From contig NC_088171.1 of assembly GCF_028769735.1 (NCBI RefSeq), positions 71,379,216-71,443,215 on the forward strand: DNA of 64,000 nt, read 5' to 3'. The translations under genes and the position numbers were made by a program. Shown one piece after another: positions 23,061-35,456 of the stretch. The notes under the pieces are model-generated. The model did no database searches. It had not been told where the DNA came from and worked only from the letters and a program-made list of their open reading frames with translations. Position 1 is the first letter of the stretch, and the number at the start of each line of letters is the position of its first letter. This DNA is from Zonotrichia leucophrys gambelii. Lineage: Eukaryota > Chordata > Aves > Passeriformes > Passerellidae.

Positions 23061-24110
23061 TTTTCTCCTTCTCCCCATCCTGCCCATTTTTCCCTAGGAA
23101 ACTGTTTCTTAATGGGGAAGATCACTTATGGTGCTGGCAAGTGACTCAAATAAAGTATTATGGACAGAGATATCTCCAAAGGCCAGCTTCTGGCACCCTC
23201 CTGCTTGGGCAATGGGGTGAACATGAATTTGTATTTAAAGGCTTGGTCTGTGAATAAGAGAGCCAGTGGCTCACATCAGTGTTTTGTCTCACGACACCTC
23301 TGGGCAGGGAAGAAGCAGAGTTTCTGTGACCCATGATAATGCCATAATTATCCCAAGTGTAAATGAAGAGCTGGAGCCACAGTTGTTGAAACTGAGTCAG
23401 TGACAGTGAATTTCACCTGGTGTTTCTGGTATTATTTTAGAACCAGTGACCCAAATTGTAGCACACAAAGTGCAGTGTATTTATTGCATAAACATATATA
23501 AATTTTGGGCAGCTACAATACGGTGTGTACTCCTGCTGCTGTTTTGACAGTCTTAGCTCAGTGAAACTACTAATTGAACTTTCAGTGCCTAAAATAATAC
23601 AGCCATATGTGTAACTGCAGTGTGTACTTCATAAATGAGATGGTGCCACCATAAACTGTGAAAATAATGCAGCTGTATAAAATTAGAGTGATGAATGTGC
23701 ATTGGCCAGCAATTCTACTGTGCAAGCCAAAGCTGGTACCAAACTCCCTCAAAACTGCGGGCGTTTAAACAAGCTTTATAGGGCAGCAACTGCTTACTCT
23801 GCACTATCATGTGTGGGATACAATGCTGGTATTTTTTTTCCCCCTTTCATCCAAATTTTTCTACTTTGGTGACATTTCTGTTACGATGGTCGTCCTCCAA
23901 TGCAGGTGGGCTTTGCTTCAGTTTTGGAGAAAACCACCCATTTCAGGCTATGACCAGCTGCTGTGGGCTGGGAACTCCCAGATGGAGGGAAGATGAGAAA
24001 TGGGACAAAGCAAAATATGGCAATGGGGTGAACAGGAATTTGGTTTTGCTGCATTTTGGTTCTAAGGACAGAGAAAATCTTCAGTTTAGCGGGTTGTCAC
24101 CATCACAGCT

Positions 24111-24135
24111 CCCCCCCCTCCCCTCCCCCTTCCCC
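24111..24135. other. C-run tract (quadruplex / i-motif potential on opposite strands)
   Basis: Four cytosine runs of eight, four, five and four bases are separated by one or two thymines. The - strand can form a G-quadruplex and the + strand an i-motif. It is also a homopyrimidine tract capable of triplex formation. No gene is adjacent. Confidence 0.6.
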
Positions 24136-24791
24136 TGCACACAGCTCCTCAAGCAAAGGACAAGTTAGAACAAGGGACAAACTAAGACCTAGGCCATCAA
24201 GGGCCGAGAGCAGAAAGACGAGGAACATGAGCACAGCCAAATGACACCCAAGTAAAGAGACAAAAGACTGGGAGTGATTCCTGATGACTCACAGAGGAGG
24301 GAGAGGATGAGGAGGCAAAGACCATGATTACTATCAGCTTCTGGAGGGAACGTCCCAGTCACATCCCAGGCTATCACATGGTGCACAGAGGGAAGAAGCC
24401 AGGAGAGACGTTGAGGACAGGTTAGTGACTGAAACACCTCTTTATAGTCACAGGGGGGCTTGGCCGAGACTGCCGGTACATTATCTGGAGAAAACAGATA
24501 TCTTTATCTGGTGATAAACAGGTTAGGAGTTGTTGTGGTGGTGGTTCTTTTTTTTTTTTTTTTTAGGTTTTTTTTTTCGTTTTTTGGGGTTTCTTTAAAT
24601 TTTTTTTTAATTAAAACAATCTGCAGCTGCTACAGTATTGCAACATTAAAAGATGAAGGTTTAGCGCAATTAGATCTCTGGCCAGCTTGAGTACTCTGCT
24701 GGATATTTCCTGAAAGAGGCACACTCGGCACAAGAGTAGTTCAGCCATCAGCAGATAGACAGAGATTTGACAACTTCCAGACCCAGAGCAA

Positions 24792-24856
24792 TCGCTGCCG
24801 GCGAGGGCGTATCACTGGGGGGGCGACTGACTGTTTGTCGATCTTGATAAGCACGC
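24792..24856. promoter_or_regulatory. Small CpG-retaining patch
   Basis: Seven CpGs fall within about 65 bases (ATCGCTGCCGGCGAGGGCG, GGGCGACTG, GTCGATC, CACGCAG), while the surrounding kilobases are CpG-depleted. This suggests a short unmethylated or constrained element such as a protein-binding site. A CTCF-like reading of the central G-run needs a one-base insertion and is weak. There is no evidence of a transcript start. Confidence 0.25.
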
Positions 24857-26159
24857 AGAAACATCTGTGGATAAGTAGCAGCCATGGCTCTTAAACTGAG
24901 ACTCTTCCTCTGATACTACTCCACAAAAAACCCCAAACCCTTACGTCCCAGAAGTGATTAGCAGCATGTGAGAGCTCTTCAGGAAACGCCCGTGAGTCCA
25001 TATGCAGCACCCTATGCCATAGCACACTTTTCTTGCCTCAGCTTACAGGTGGCAGAAAGAAATGAAATGATGCACTACATGTACTCAGAGAAAAAGATCA
25101 CATCTCACAGACAGTCAGAATAACCTTGCTCTGTAAATATTCACTATTTTAAATTTCATTTCTCATGCTGTGGCAACACCATTGCACCCCCACTGCCTTA
25201 AAATAGCATTCACAAGAACCAACCCGCTGGTGAGGCTGTGCTGGGGCTTCAGCTGCAGACATGACTACATAGCATCAGCTCCAAAGAGAGGTTTGTCATG
25301 CTGCCATCAGCACTTTCTTGTTATATGGGATGTCTGGACAGGTAGGACTTTGGCATTAGGCTCTGGCAAGCAGCAACCTGCAACTGCAGCTTTTTCTAGG
25401 GCTCAGAAGTAATTCAGTGCAAGGCAAGGACTGGCTGCACTGAGAGTAGCAGGACCAAGGCACTAGAGGTAGGCTCCTCCTCACCTCAGATTTGTAGCTT
25501 GGTCCTCCTTGTTCAGTCGAGCACTTCTGCCAAAAGCCACCTGGCAGTCTCCTGGAGCCACCATTGCACATCAGAGAAGTTTTCCTCATAAATTAAAGGA
25601 CAGAACCAGCTGGCTGGGGCTGGATCTGGATGGAGCAGGATACTGTTATTTATAAGACAGCAAAGATGAGGAGGATGGTTAAGGAGTTCATTCATAGCAG
25701 CACTTCATAGCAGCAGGGAAGGAATTAATTTGCCATGAGGTGGAAAGAATAAAATAAAATCCTAGCATTGAGAATTATGCTTCCTGATCTAACTTTGATA
25801 AAGCCACAATGAACAAGATTGAAACTATCTGGGCCAGTGAGTGTCCTGTGGAGAGCAGCCCGATTTGCCTAAGCCAGCTATGACGAGTAGGAAAGGAGAC
25901 ATCTCAAGCAAGAACAGGGCTTGCTGAATTTGGTCTCTCTCATGATTCCATTCAGGCATTGCCTGAAAGATGATGATCCTGAGTTCAGAGCCCGCAGACC
26001 ACTTAATTTTTCCACTTCTGATACAGTGCAGTAGATAATCTGTGTTTTCTCATCTGTCACTAGCACAACTGGCATAGCAACATATTCAGAGAAAGCAAAA
26101 CACTTCTGACTTTAAAATGGAATTGTGTTCTGCCACACATAGGCAATTTTTGTTAAAGT

Positions 26160-26450
26160 TGGGAAGAGGATGATGAAAGGAAACATTGCAGAGAAAAGAG
26201 TAAGATAAAAGAGTCTTGGAGGTCAGCAGAGTATTGTGGAGTTGCATCAGAATGGTTTTAAAAGACGATTAAAAGAGAGAAATTAGTAGGAAATTAAGAA
26301 ATGGAGAGGGGAAACTTTCAGGTAAGGAGAAAACCACAGTTTAGGCTTTAAAGGAAGAGAGACAGGAAGAGAGCAACCAATGATAAAAACTAAAACCAGA
26401 TATGGTTGGAAGGGAATTACAGCTTTAGAGGGAGAGCATGAAGAAAGCTG
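26160..26450. repeat. Purine-rich tract
   Basis: About 290 bases are dominated by A and G on the + strand, with recurring GAGAGA, GGAAGAG and AAAAGAG blocks. It is not a clean tandem array. No coding content is seen. Confidence 0.45.
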
Positions 26451-26879
26451 TGTAATATTAGGTCTAGCAAAATGTATTTTATTTATTCATAGTTCTTCTG
26501 GATTATTTTTTGCTGGCAGCTGCTGAGGGTCCCATTGCTGCACATTCCCCTCCCTCCATGGAGGGCAGCCAAGCACTTCTCTTTGAGGATGATGAATGTG
26601 CAAAACAGTTTTGAACGCTTCAACTTTAAACAAAGCACTTTCCAAAGCTCCTTTCTGCCTTGGGCAGCCAAACTTGAGTCTCCCTGGTGGAAACCTGGCA
26701 GCTTCCATGAGCTCCTTTTGCAGGTTGGTCCATTATTAATGCTGAAATATAGATACTGGGATTGAAATAAATGAGAATCAGGCAAACTTTCCTTGCAAAA
26801 AAGATAAATTTATTTTACTTCCTCCTCGCATGTCCTGTGCTCACTCCTTGCAAACAGGTGGGTGGGAACATCAGCTCTC

Positions 26880-26970
26880 CTAGATTTAGAGCACCTTCTG
26901 TATGGGACCCTCCAAATCCTGCTGTAATCAATGGAAACTCCACCACTCACTTTAATGGGACTTGGTGTGG
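26880..26970. mobile_element. Ancient amniote interspersed repeat relic (family unnamed)
   Basis: 'ccaaatcctgctgtaatcaa' is followed by 'tggaaactccaccactcact' and 'ttaatgggacttggtg'. This mirrors a pattern I recall from turtle and crocodilian genomes, in which a GCAGGATTTGG-type box sits next to a short hairpin of the form 'actcccattgacttcaatgggag'. The central hairpin is visible here in worn form. I cannot name the family with confidence, and a repeat-library search would settle it. Confidence 0.4.
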
Positions 26971-29197
26971 CCCTGCAAGGCTCACAGCCCTGAAAGTCAC
27001 ACCCACCAGCACCCAGCGGCCTCTTCAGAGAATCTGGAAAAATTGGGAAAGTTGTGAAGTTGAAAAACAGCCTAATCTTTTTAATTCTTTTCCTGAGTAA
27101 GCCTTTTCCAAGCCTAAAAAGAGTGCTGAAAAGAAAAGCCTTTCTCACCAGTAATTTTTATTCAGCCCAAACAGCGACATAGTAAATTTTTCAAAAGCTT
27201 TAAGGGTGGAAGTCCCATCTGACTTCAGAAATAAGAATTAGGCAGTTTTTTGCCCTTCAGCCACATCTCTAAGGAGGTCTGTACTCCTTTAAGGAAGGTA
27301 TGAAAATGGGGTTCTGAGCACCTCTTTTTAAATCAGGGTTAAATGTAAGAGCTACCATTTTAGAGGACTGACATTAGACATGGATTTAAGGAAGTCCTTG
27401 CAGCTCACAGGTCTGAACTGGGAACTCTGCACTTATTTTCTGGCAGCAATCTTATGTGAGATACAAGCAGTGCTGTTCTAGAAAACACGAACATGCTTAA
27501 CTGGAGCTCTAGAAGAATGAGTACTAATGAGACTGATCTATGAACTTAAGAAGAAGCTTATTCTCTCCGACCATAAGCAGGTTGTTTGAAAGCACCTACT
27601 AACTGAGTGAGGCTGGGAAAAGACTGATTTGAAGCTCTGTGACTGCAGAAATTCCCTCAGAATCATCTTGAATTCGTCAGGACAGGAGACAGAAGCTCAT
27701 GTGGACATTGAGCAGCAATGTAGTCCCCCAGACTTTGGACACGCTGACATAGGTTTGAATGTGTCTGCCTTGGCTGGTGTGTCCTGAAGACATTTGCTTG
27801 CAGAAATAAATTTCAAATTAGACAGCACTGAAATTCCTCAAGCTTCTTCCAGGGGTGCAAGGACTGCAGGATGAAGCCCTGAATGAAAGAGTGCTGGGCA
27901 AGGTTATCATCAACCAGTGTAGTTTGACCAGGCACGTCTGGCAGAGATAGCATTAGTTTTGATTTGTTTAATCAAAAAAACCAGCAATGCCCTCCCCTCT
28001 GTGAGGCAGAGACAGGATGCTTTCATTTTCAGAAACCCCAATAAAACAAAAAAATATTTACATCATATATTCATGTACTTAACTAGCCATACTGTCTATC
28101 CCAGGAAATCCGTGGGGTTTCCTGAAGAGCTCTGCTACTTAATTCATTGTAAATGGTGGGGAATCTGCAGCTGTACTGTTAAATGATAAATGATGTAATT
28201 TTCAGGAAGTGTGAGGATGAAGTGCAGTCACTGCCATGCCAGCACCCAGCACATAAATATCTCAGTGTGCTTGTTTTTCTGTGTGTGCTTCACATTTGAC
28301 TCTGAAATTCTAGGCCTTGGTTCTCATTCTGTTAACACCGAGTGAGTGAAGTTACTCAGCTGAGGATGCTTCAGAGCAGCTTGTCCTGCAGGTAAAAGTT
28401 GGAAAGATCAGCCAGCGGCTTGGAAATGTGTAGTGTAAAAAGTCAAGAAAACAAGTCTGCATAAACACTGAGACTTGCATACCTCACTTTATTTTCTCTG
28501 CTAAAGTACACCATGGCAGACACGATGTCTGGATGATTGCTGGACTTTGTTGGACACGGGCTGGGTGTTCTGCCTGGGGTAACCATAGGGTTTTATAACA
28601 CCAGTCACAGGGTGTAAAGCACCCTGAACCTGGTGACTGGTCCTAATGGTCCTAATGAACTATATCTAAAGTGTTTACACAGTGCAATTTCATTTTCTCA
28701 AGGCCTGTAGTGTGAACTGTGGACTCTTACTATCCTAAGAATAATACATCTGGTACTTCTGCTAAGCTAGAGAAAATAACCTTTCTTCTACTCAGTTTGC
28801 TTTAATTAATGCCAGAGTTTAGTTGCACCACTTTTTTTTTTTTTTCCTTTTCATCTTCTGTAACTTTGAAACCTTAATCTTTTGGGTTAACATTTTCTGT
28901 GCCAGGTGAATACCTCAGTCTGATTCTGGAGGGATGTTTCTGGCTGTTCACCTCTTTCTATGACATTTTTTCCTGTGAAAGACTGAATACTTGAAACTAG
29001 ATTTTCTACATAATATTAAACACTGCCTGGTTGTGATTCCCCTTCCAAAATGCAAGAGTAAAAAAAAAAAAAAAAGAAGAAAAAAAAAAAAAAGGTGGTG
29101 CAACTCAACTCTGGCTCCTGTGAAAAATATCCAGATTCAGCTAAATTATAAATTCTTGGAAAACTGCAGTTTGCACACTCCTGGCAGAGGCTTCTAA

Positions 29198-29770
29198 GTG
29201 TGGCTGCTGCTCTCTTTGATGTTTCAGTTTGTGGAGACTTGTGCTCTGGTCTGTCTGTGGCTGCAGGGACTGAGTAGGAGGTTTCTGGCAATGCTCTTCT
29301 TGGTGCCTCCTGGTACAGCCATGGAGACTTGTGCTCTGTCAGTGACCTCCTGGATCCCCAGCAGTGAGGAAGGGACCTGGCCTTTATTTGTAGAGATAGC
29401 ATTAACAGGTGGACTAAAGCAGCCTGCAGCGAAAGACCGGAACTGGAGACTTGGAGTGGAGAAAGTACTTGGGCCTCACTGTAAGAAACCTGGTCTGGGA
29501 GTTGGGGTTGGAAACTGAGGCTGGAAACTGCTGGGATGAAATGTGGGTAACAGCTGGACAAGGAAAATGGTGGAGATGGTGCTGAAGAGAAGAAAGTGGC
29601 CTATCAGGGCTGGGAGCCGGGAATGAGGGAACAGGGAGCCTGGGACACGGAACCTGGGTGGTGGCACAGGGGAAGATGACAGAGGAGGTTGGCACTGGGG
29701 AGGAGGGGTTGTGCTTCTGAGATCCCATGCATCTGAAGGGAAGCTGAGGATGCTGTGAAAAGCAGCATGC
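29198..29770. repeat. G-rich degenerate repetitive region
   Basis: A 17-base word, TGGAGACTTGTGCTCTG, occurs exactly at 29,232-29,248 and again at 29,322-29,338. A shorter form, TGGAGACTT, recurs at 29,444. TGGAAACTG also occurs twice near 29,510-29,530. The + strand is guanine- and purine-rich throughout, with many TGGG, GGAG and GAGG blocks. It looks like a decayed low-copy minisatellite. The overlapping frames on both strands are chance products of low complexity. Confidence 0.4.
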
Positions 29771-31138
29771 ACTCGTGTAATGGAAGCATGTGGTTATGTC
29801 AGGAAGGACTCGCACAGTCAGCCTTAATTTGGATGTTTTCTAATTTTAAATGCTTATGTTTGAAACCTCAATTTTCTTTTTAATTGAGCTTTTTGTCAGT
29901 GATAGGACTACCTGTATTTATTGTGTAGAGCTGGTGCTAAAGGGCTATCCTGACGCTTTAGTATGCAAGTCCTGAACAGTGAAGTAGTTGTTGCACTTAG
30001 TAAATTATGATGAAATATCTTCATGCCATTTATTTGTGGTGCTGTTTGTATATGAGGACTGTAATTCTCTTAAAACTCATCTACTTCAGAGGAGAATGAA
30101 TTAACATGGATGATTGAGGGGCTGTCTAACTAATGGACTTCCAATATAGTTAGTGCCCAGCAACGAATTCAGTGTTGCCTTGGATAAAGGAAGAGTTAGG
30201 GTTTTTAAAATAATCAGGCTTTGGTAATTGAAATTCACTGATGTGAAAATATTTTTCACATATGTTTTCTCTTTTGTTAAATATACAGTGAACTATTCAT
30301 TATTAAGAAGATACAGGCATGACTCAGTACAGTAAAAAACAAAGATGATATTAGTATAAGTGTATTTTTCTAAATATCGCCTTTTGATGGGATAAGGGGA
30401 GAGAAAAGTGTAGCTCTGGAGATAATTGCCAGAGCTTATAAACAACCCCTCCCTTTCATTTTGTGACAGCTGCAGCAGCAGCAGAGACAATATCCAGGAC
30501 TGTACAGAGAGCAACTGCTGCGGTAGCACCCTGGTGTGTTTATCCAGCTCTCTGTACTGGCAGTAAATGTTCCAAACGCAGCAGGAGACAGCCCTGAGTG
30601 CCCAGCTGATGCTGTCCCTGCTTTGAGCAGAGGGCTGAACAGGAGGATCTGCAGACGTCCCCTTCCTCCTCGGCTATGCTGTGCTGACAACATGGGTAGC
30701 ATGTCTCAGGCACATCCACAGATGCTGCCCAGAGGCAGGAGGTGACACTGTGCCAGGAGTGAGACTGTGGTTGATGGGATACAGGGTTTGTGGCTCCTCC
30801 AGGGTGACTCACAGAGAGGAGTATGGGCCACCGCTTTGAAGGAAGCAAAGGGATGTGTCAGCAGATCCAGGTGCTTCCCAAAATTGGGAGCCTCAGGGGG
30901 CTCTTTGCACTGCCTATCTCTGGGCACTAAACTTCAGTGCAGGAAGCTTTTCCCCCTATCTTATCTGTGGAGGGAGATTAGCCCAGGCAGCAAGAAGGTG
31001 ACTCAGAGCATGGATTTCTACTGTGAATTACCTCCAGGGACATCTCCCCTTTAAGTGTAAAGGCTCAAAGCCGGTACTGAAGGAGCAACTTCCCTACTTT
31101 TTGTACTTACATATGTTAAATCACCTGATATGTCAATG

Positions 31139-31530
31139 CAGGCTGAGAGAGTTGGAATAGTTCACCTTGGAAAAGAGAAGGCTCCAGGATGACCTAGCTT
31201 TCCAGTACCTGAAGAGAGCCTACAAGAAAGATGGAGAAGGATTTTTACAAGAGCATGTAGTTACAGGACAAGGGGGAGTTGATTCAAAGTAAAAAAGAGT
31301 AGGTTTAGATTGGAAATTCAGTGGAAGTTATGTGCTGTGAGGATGTTGGGGCACTGTAAACAGGTTGCTCAGAGATTATGTGGAAACCCTGGAAGTGTTC
31401 AAGGCCAGGCTGGATGGGGCTCTAAGAACCTGGTCTAGTGAAAAGTGTCCCAGCCCATGGAAGATGGGTTTGGACAAGATGATCTTTAAAGCCCCTTCCA
31501 ACCCAAACCATTCTATGTTTATATGATTCA
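31139..31530 (+). mobile_element. CR1 retroposon, sense orientation, 5' truncated
   Basis: The + strand matches the CR1 3' region in order: GGCTGAGAGAGTTGGAATAG, AGAGAAGGCTCCAGGATGAC, 'ttccagtacctgaagagagc', 'ctacaagaaagatggagaag', 'acaagagcatgtagttacag', 'gaagtgttcaaggccaggct'. It then runs to 'ccttccaacccaaaccattc' and ends in an octamer-like tail (TTCTATGT, TTATATGATTCA). It lies only in the 3' UTR and so has no coding capacity. It is the only sense-oriented CR1 in the window. Confidence 0.93.
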
Positions 31531-34500
31531 TTATTAAAGTTATACTTAATAGATAAGCATTTACAAACTATTGCTATCAGGAGAAAATTATTGATCAAAT
31601 TTCTGTATCCAACCCAAGGACAAAAAGTGGGCTGAATGCCACACTGGTGAATAGAGAATTTGTTGCTCTCTTAAGGTAGGCACATTGACCATCTTCTCCT
31701 GCTGGAAGCCTTTAATCTTAATGAAGGGGTGAAGGCTGTCCTGTTAACTTTAGGGTGGAGTTTTTTTCTTTTTCAAGGGAGACTGGGGTTTCACAGCAAT
31801 TTATTAAATGGAGTTACCACAAATATGCATCCTTTTTACGTGCCTGTTTTCAGGTTAGTGACCTGTAAAAATACTCACTCTGCTGAATCTTTTAAAGCAT
31901 ACAATAAAGCAGAGTTTTATGGAAGAGAACAAGGGAATGCGTATGAGCCTGTCAGATTTCAATGAGCCAAAATGTTCATTGTAATGTTATCACAGGGTAT
32001 CAATATGAGAAGTGACAATTACCTGTGATCAGCAGGGCTTGAAGTTGTTTCCACCTATAGATGCTTTCTTAATCATTTAATCGCTATGGGCTGTACTTTT
32101 GTCTCACAGTTTTAGGCAACATCTTTCTGTGAAGCTTTTGTGCAAGGTGTGGGGTTTGACAGTTTGATTCAGTAGCAATTTTAATGGTCAATGAAATTTT
32201 CCCCCTTTAGTCCCAGAACTCTGAGATCCTAGAAGTCTTCATTTTTTCCCACTAAAAGATGTTACCTGAGCAGGGGATATTATGAAGTTTGGTGAGGTAC
32301 TGCTGTCTCATGCATTTGTGCTGGCTGCCACACTGAAGGGAAAAGAGCTAAACTCTCCCTGCCTCTTGCTTGGGGAGGGTTCAAAGAATCTTCTTTACCC
32401 CATTCCCTCAAAGAAGATTTCTTTGCCCCATTAATGATTTAATACACAACAACAAAAATTAGGGATGTTGCTGTCTGATTTCTTATCCTCTGCCAACAGT
32501 TTCAAAGCAGCTGAAAGAATACAGGAAGATAGAAGCATAAACAGTGAGGTAATATAAACTTTGTTTCTCTAGGAAACTGGGCTAAAAAGAGTTCTTAGGC
32601 TTTTTAATAACAGAATAAACATTGGAAATATGATTTAAACCTCCAGTGTTGACTCAGAAATGAAAAGGAATGGATCCCCTATGTGCTGATTATTTTTAAA
32701 ATGCTCACAAGCTCCCATAAAACCGTTCGGTTTTATGATTATTTGGTGACTTGTTCCTGGAACTGAAAGTTTGACACTGAGGTCTTACATACATATTGTG
32801 TATTAGAGGTCTCTTAGGTGATCACAATGGAGAAACCATGAGTTAGCTACCTTTGTTATGATATCCCAGTGCTACCCCAGCACTTTCTGGGACTGCTCCT
32901 GTTGTTTCTGTGAATGATAGGTGTTCCCACCTCCCCAGTACTGGGTATGTTTGAATGAATGCATCTGATAGCAGTTTGCTCTCATTGACTGTTATATATG
33001 ATGTAAAAATTAAAATTATACAAATTGTTAGAAGAATCCAGATGGGGGAAAAAAAGTCCCCATATCCAGCCAGACTGGTGAGAGAATAGCAAAGGGCAGA
33101 AGAGCACAGCTGCCTTTGCATGCCTTTCCTCTGTCTTTTGATGCCTCTGGCACTGGATGAACCCTTTTCATCCTTTTTATTCAGGTAGGAACTGAAAAGG
33201 GCAGTACCAAAGAACTTGCTGCCTTTTACAAAACCGTCTCCTAGTGAAAAGTTTTATCGAAATAAACCATGTGAAGCAATCTGAAGATGAAATCTATTTA
33301 TCTTTCTTTTTTCCTTCCCAAGCCTATTGCTGTGAACTTTTCAAGATTTCCTCCCCAGAGACTTATACAGACTCTACTCATAACAGATGCAGCCTTGGGG
33401 ACGATGGCGGCAATCCAGGGATCCTCCTGGGAGTAATTACCTTTTCCAGTTCCCCTCAACTGCTGCATCTCTCTGGTAGCACTTCTGCCAGGAGCTGTGC
33501 ATGGAATCCATTCAGCAGAGGGAGTCAGATGCTAAAATCTACAGTAGCCCCTCCAGACCAGGACCTTGTATTTGCATGTGGGATCTGAAAGACTTGATTG
33601 TTTGCTGTCTGCTTAACCTGGATGGGGGTGTATGGGGTGAACTGGTCTCAGCTGAGCTGGCTAAACTCTGCTGTAATGATACAATCACAGCAGCAACAAC
33701 AGCAATACCATTGAGTCATTGCGTAAATGCTCTTCAACACTGCACTGCGAGATCAATCTCGGCAAGCGTGTGATCTTTTCCTACATCTGTGTAGCCCCCC
33801 TGCCTTACTGGTGGACATAATTTGCAGAAGGGCTGACCAGTGCAGAGTTGGAGTGACATTTGGTTCCATTTTGTAATGCATTTTCCTCCCTTGAGTCCAT
33901 GGAGATCTGGTACCATAGCACTGCCTGTAGTGCAGATGCCACTTGTTCTCTGAAGAAGAAAGGGGAAAATGACCCCTGGAAGGGTAAGGACATGGAGCAC
34001 AGAGGCATGTAAGGAATTCCAAACCTGGTGTGTCTCTTCAAAGACAGGATGTTATACAAATGCCTGATGTGAATTTGGCATAAGCACCTTCTTAAATTGT
34101 AAAAAAAAAAAACTGCACAGCCCCCCTCTCCAGCATCTCAAAGGCTTTTTCTGAACAAAATTTGTAGAACATTGAGTGGCCGTGGTGGGAAGGTGTGGGT
34201 CACATCAGGGGCCATGAGACACGGCCCATCCCCAAGAGCAGAGGGAAGGATGGCAGGAGGCCCCTGTTCCTTTAAGGGACACCTCAGAAGAAGCAATTTG
34301 GATGTTTGCTCTTCAGATTACTCAGCTGGGCAATGGGAGGGGGGAAGGGGAGATCGGCAAAATATTTCACACAGTCCTTCCAGCTGATCAACAGGGAAGC
34401 GAAAGTCAGCTGCATGTGCTAAAATGATGCCTGTGGTGTAAAATACATCGTGAGAGGTCAGAGATGGTAGTGACTAATACTTCAGAGACAGACATGAAGG

Positions 34501-35334
34501 GGGAACGAGACTCAAACTGATGCTGAAATTTGACCTATTTGACTTCTCCTGTGTTATCTCAATTATTTCATTAGGAACTTTTGAATCAAGAAGCACTGTG
34601 GGATGCAAAAATCTGCTTCAAACGTTCATTGTGAGAATGGTAATTGAGTTTTAAATATTTATGGCAGAACCTGGAGTTGTACTAGTGAATGCATTATAGA
34701 CTCTCCCTAGTGGTAAGCCTGGCTTGCTGTAGACCTTGCGCTGCAAACAGCCCCAGTACAGTGAAGAAGGAGGAAGGAATTTTATTTTCTGAAAATTATT
34801 TATTTAGCTGATTATAGAGGGCTTACTCCTTTCCTAGGCAACAGTTTCAGCTTGGAGCTACAGGATATGGGGAGAAGGGTGTTCTATACAAACCTGACAC
34901 CTGGATAACCTACAGGTCTGTGTTCACACCTCTTGCAACTGTTTGCCCCCAAAAAACACTGGATATGCAAAAAGATGAGGCAATGAGGAGTGAAAGACTC
35001 CTGCCTACTGTTGCCATTTGTAGCTCTTACTGCTTGGCATTACTGATCCCATGTGACACGCTAGGAGGAACATATGCATTTTTTCTTTTACTGCTGATGG
35101 AAATAGGATTGTTTTCTCTGCAGGGAGAGAAGAAACGAGTCTGTGGTCCTGTGCTCTATTGCCGGCATAGGCCTTGGTGCAGTGGATAAATACGAGGCCT
35201 TATTCCCTTGCCTGGCCCTGGGTCTGCTGTGGTAAGACAACACACCACATGTACATACCACTCTAATGTGCGCTACTAATACAGCTCTGAGTCTCCAGCT
35301 GAGATTGATGGTCCTCAAGTCACTTGAGCCGGAG
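31531..35334. other. Gene-free stretch immediately left of the CpG island
   Basis: No exon or repeat was recognised. A short perfect inverted repeat lies at 32,716-32,737, and an adenine run lies near 34,101. The frames at 33,244-33,588 (+, 114 codons) and 34,920-35,189 (+, 89 codons) match no known family. Confidence 0.5.
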
Positions 35335-35456
35335 AACCTGCCTTGCGCGGGGTGTCCGACAGCCCCGCGTTCCCCGGGGGGGCAGCTCCGCAGGGTGCGC
35401 GGGGCAGGCGCCGCTCCGTCCCGCCGGGAATGCGCTCAGGTGCGGCCGTCCCTCAC

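Larger units (their letters stand above)
19677..31138. other. Gene-poor stretch with ancient repeats and candidate regulatory blocks
   Basis: No confident exon is present. Listed separately are two ancient repeat relics (20,652 and 26,880), a 108-base exon-like segment (21,616), two enhancer-like blocks (22,140 and 22,850), a CpG-bearing patch (24,792), C-run and purine tracts (24,111 and 26,160) and a G-rich repetitive region (29,198). T-rich simple sequence lies at 24,547-24,613 and adenine runs at 29,060-29,093. The remaining frames are short and unrecognised, including one of 181 codons on the - strand at 29,016-29,561. Confidence 0.5.

Noticed and set aside
25965..26035. Possible C/D-box snoRNA (ATGATGA followed by CTGA about 60 bases on)
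   Set aside because: The terminal stem is imperfect, C' and D' boxes are not evident, and the boxes are short enough to arise by chance.
30241..30261. Nine-base inverted repeat around TAT
   Set aside because: Within chance expectation when several spacer lengths are allowed, and low-complexity A/T in part.
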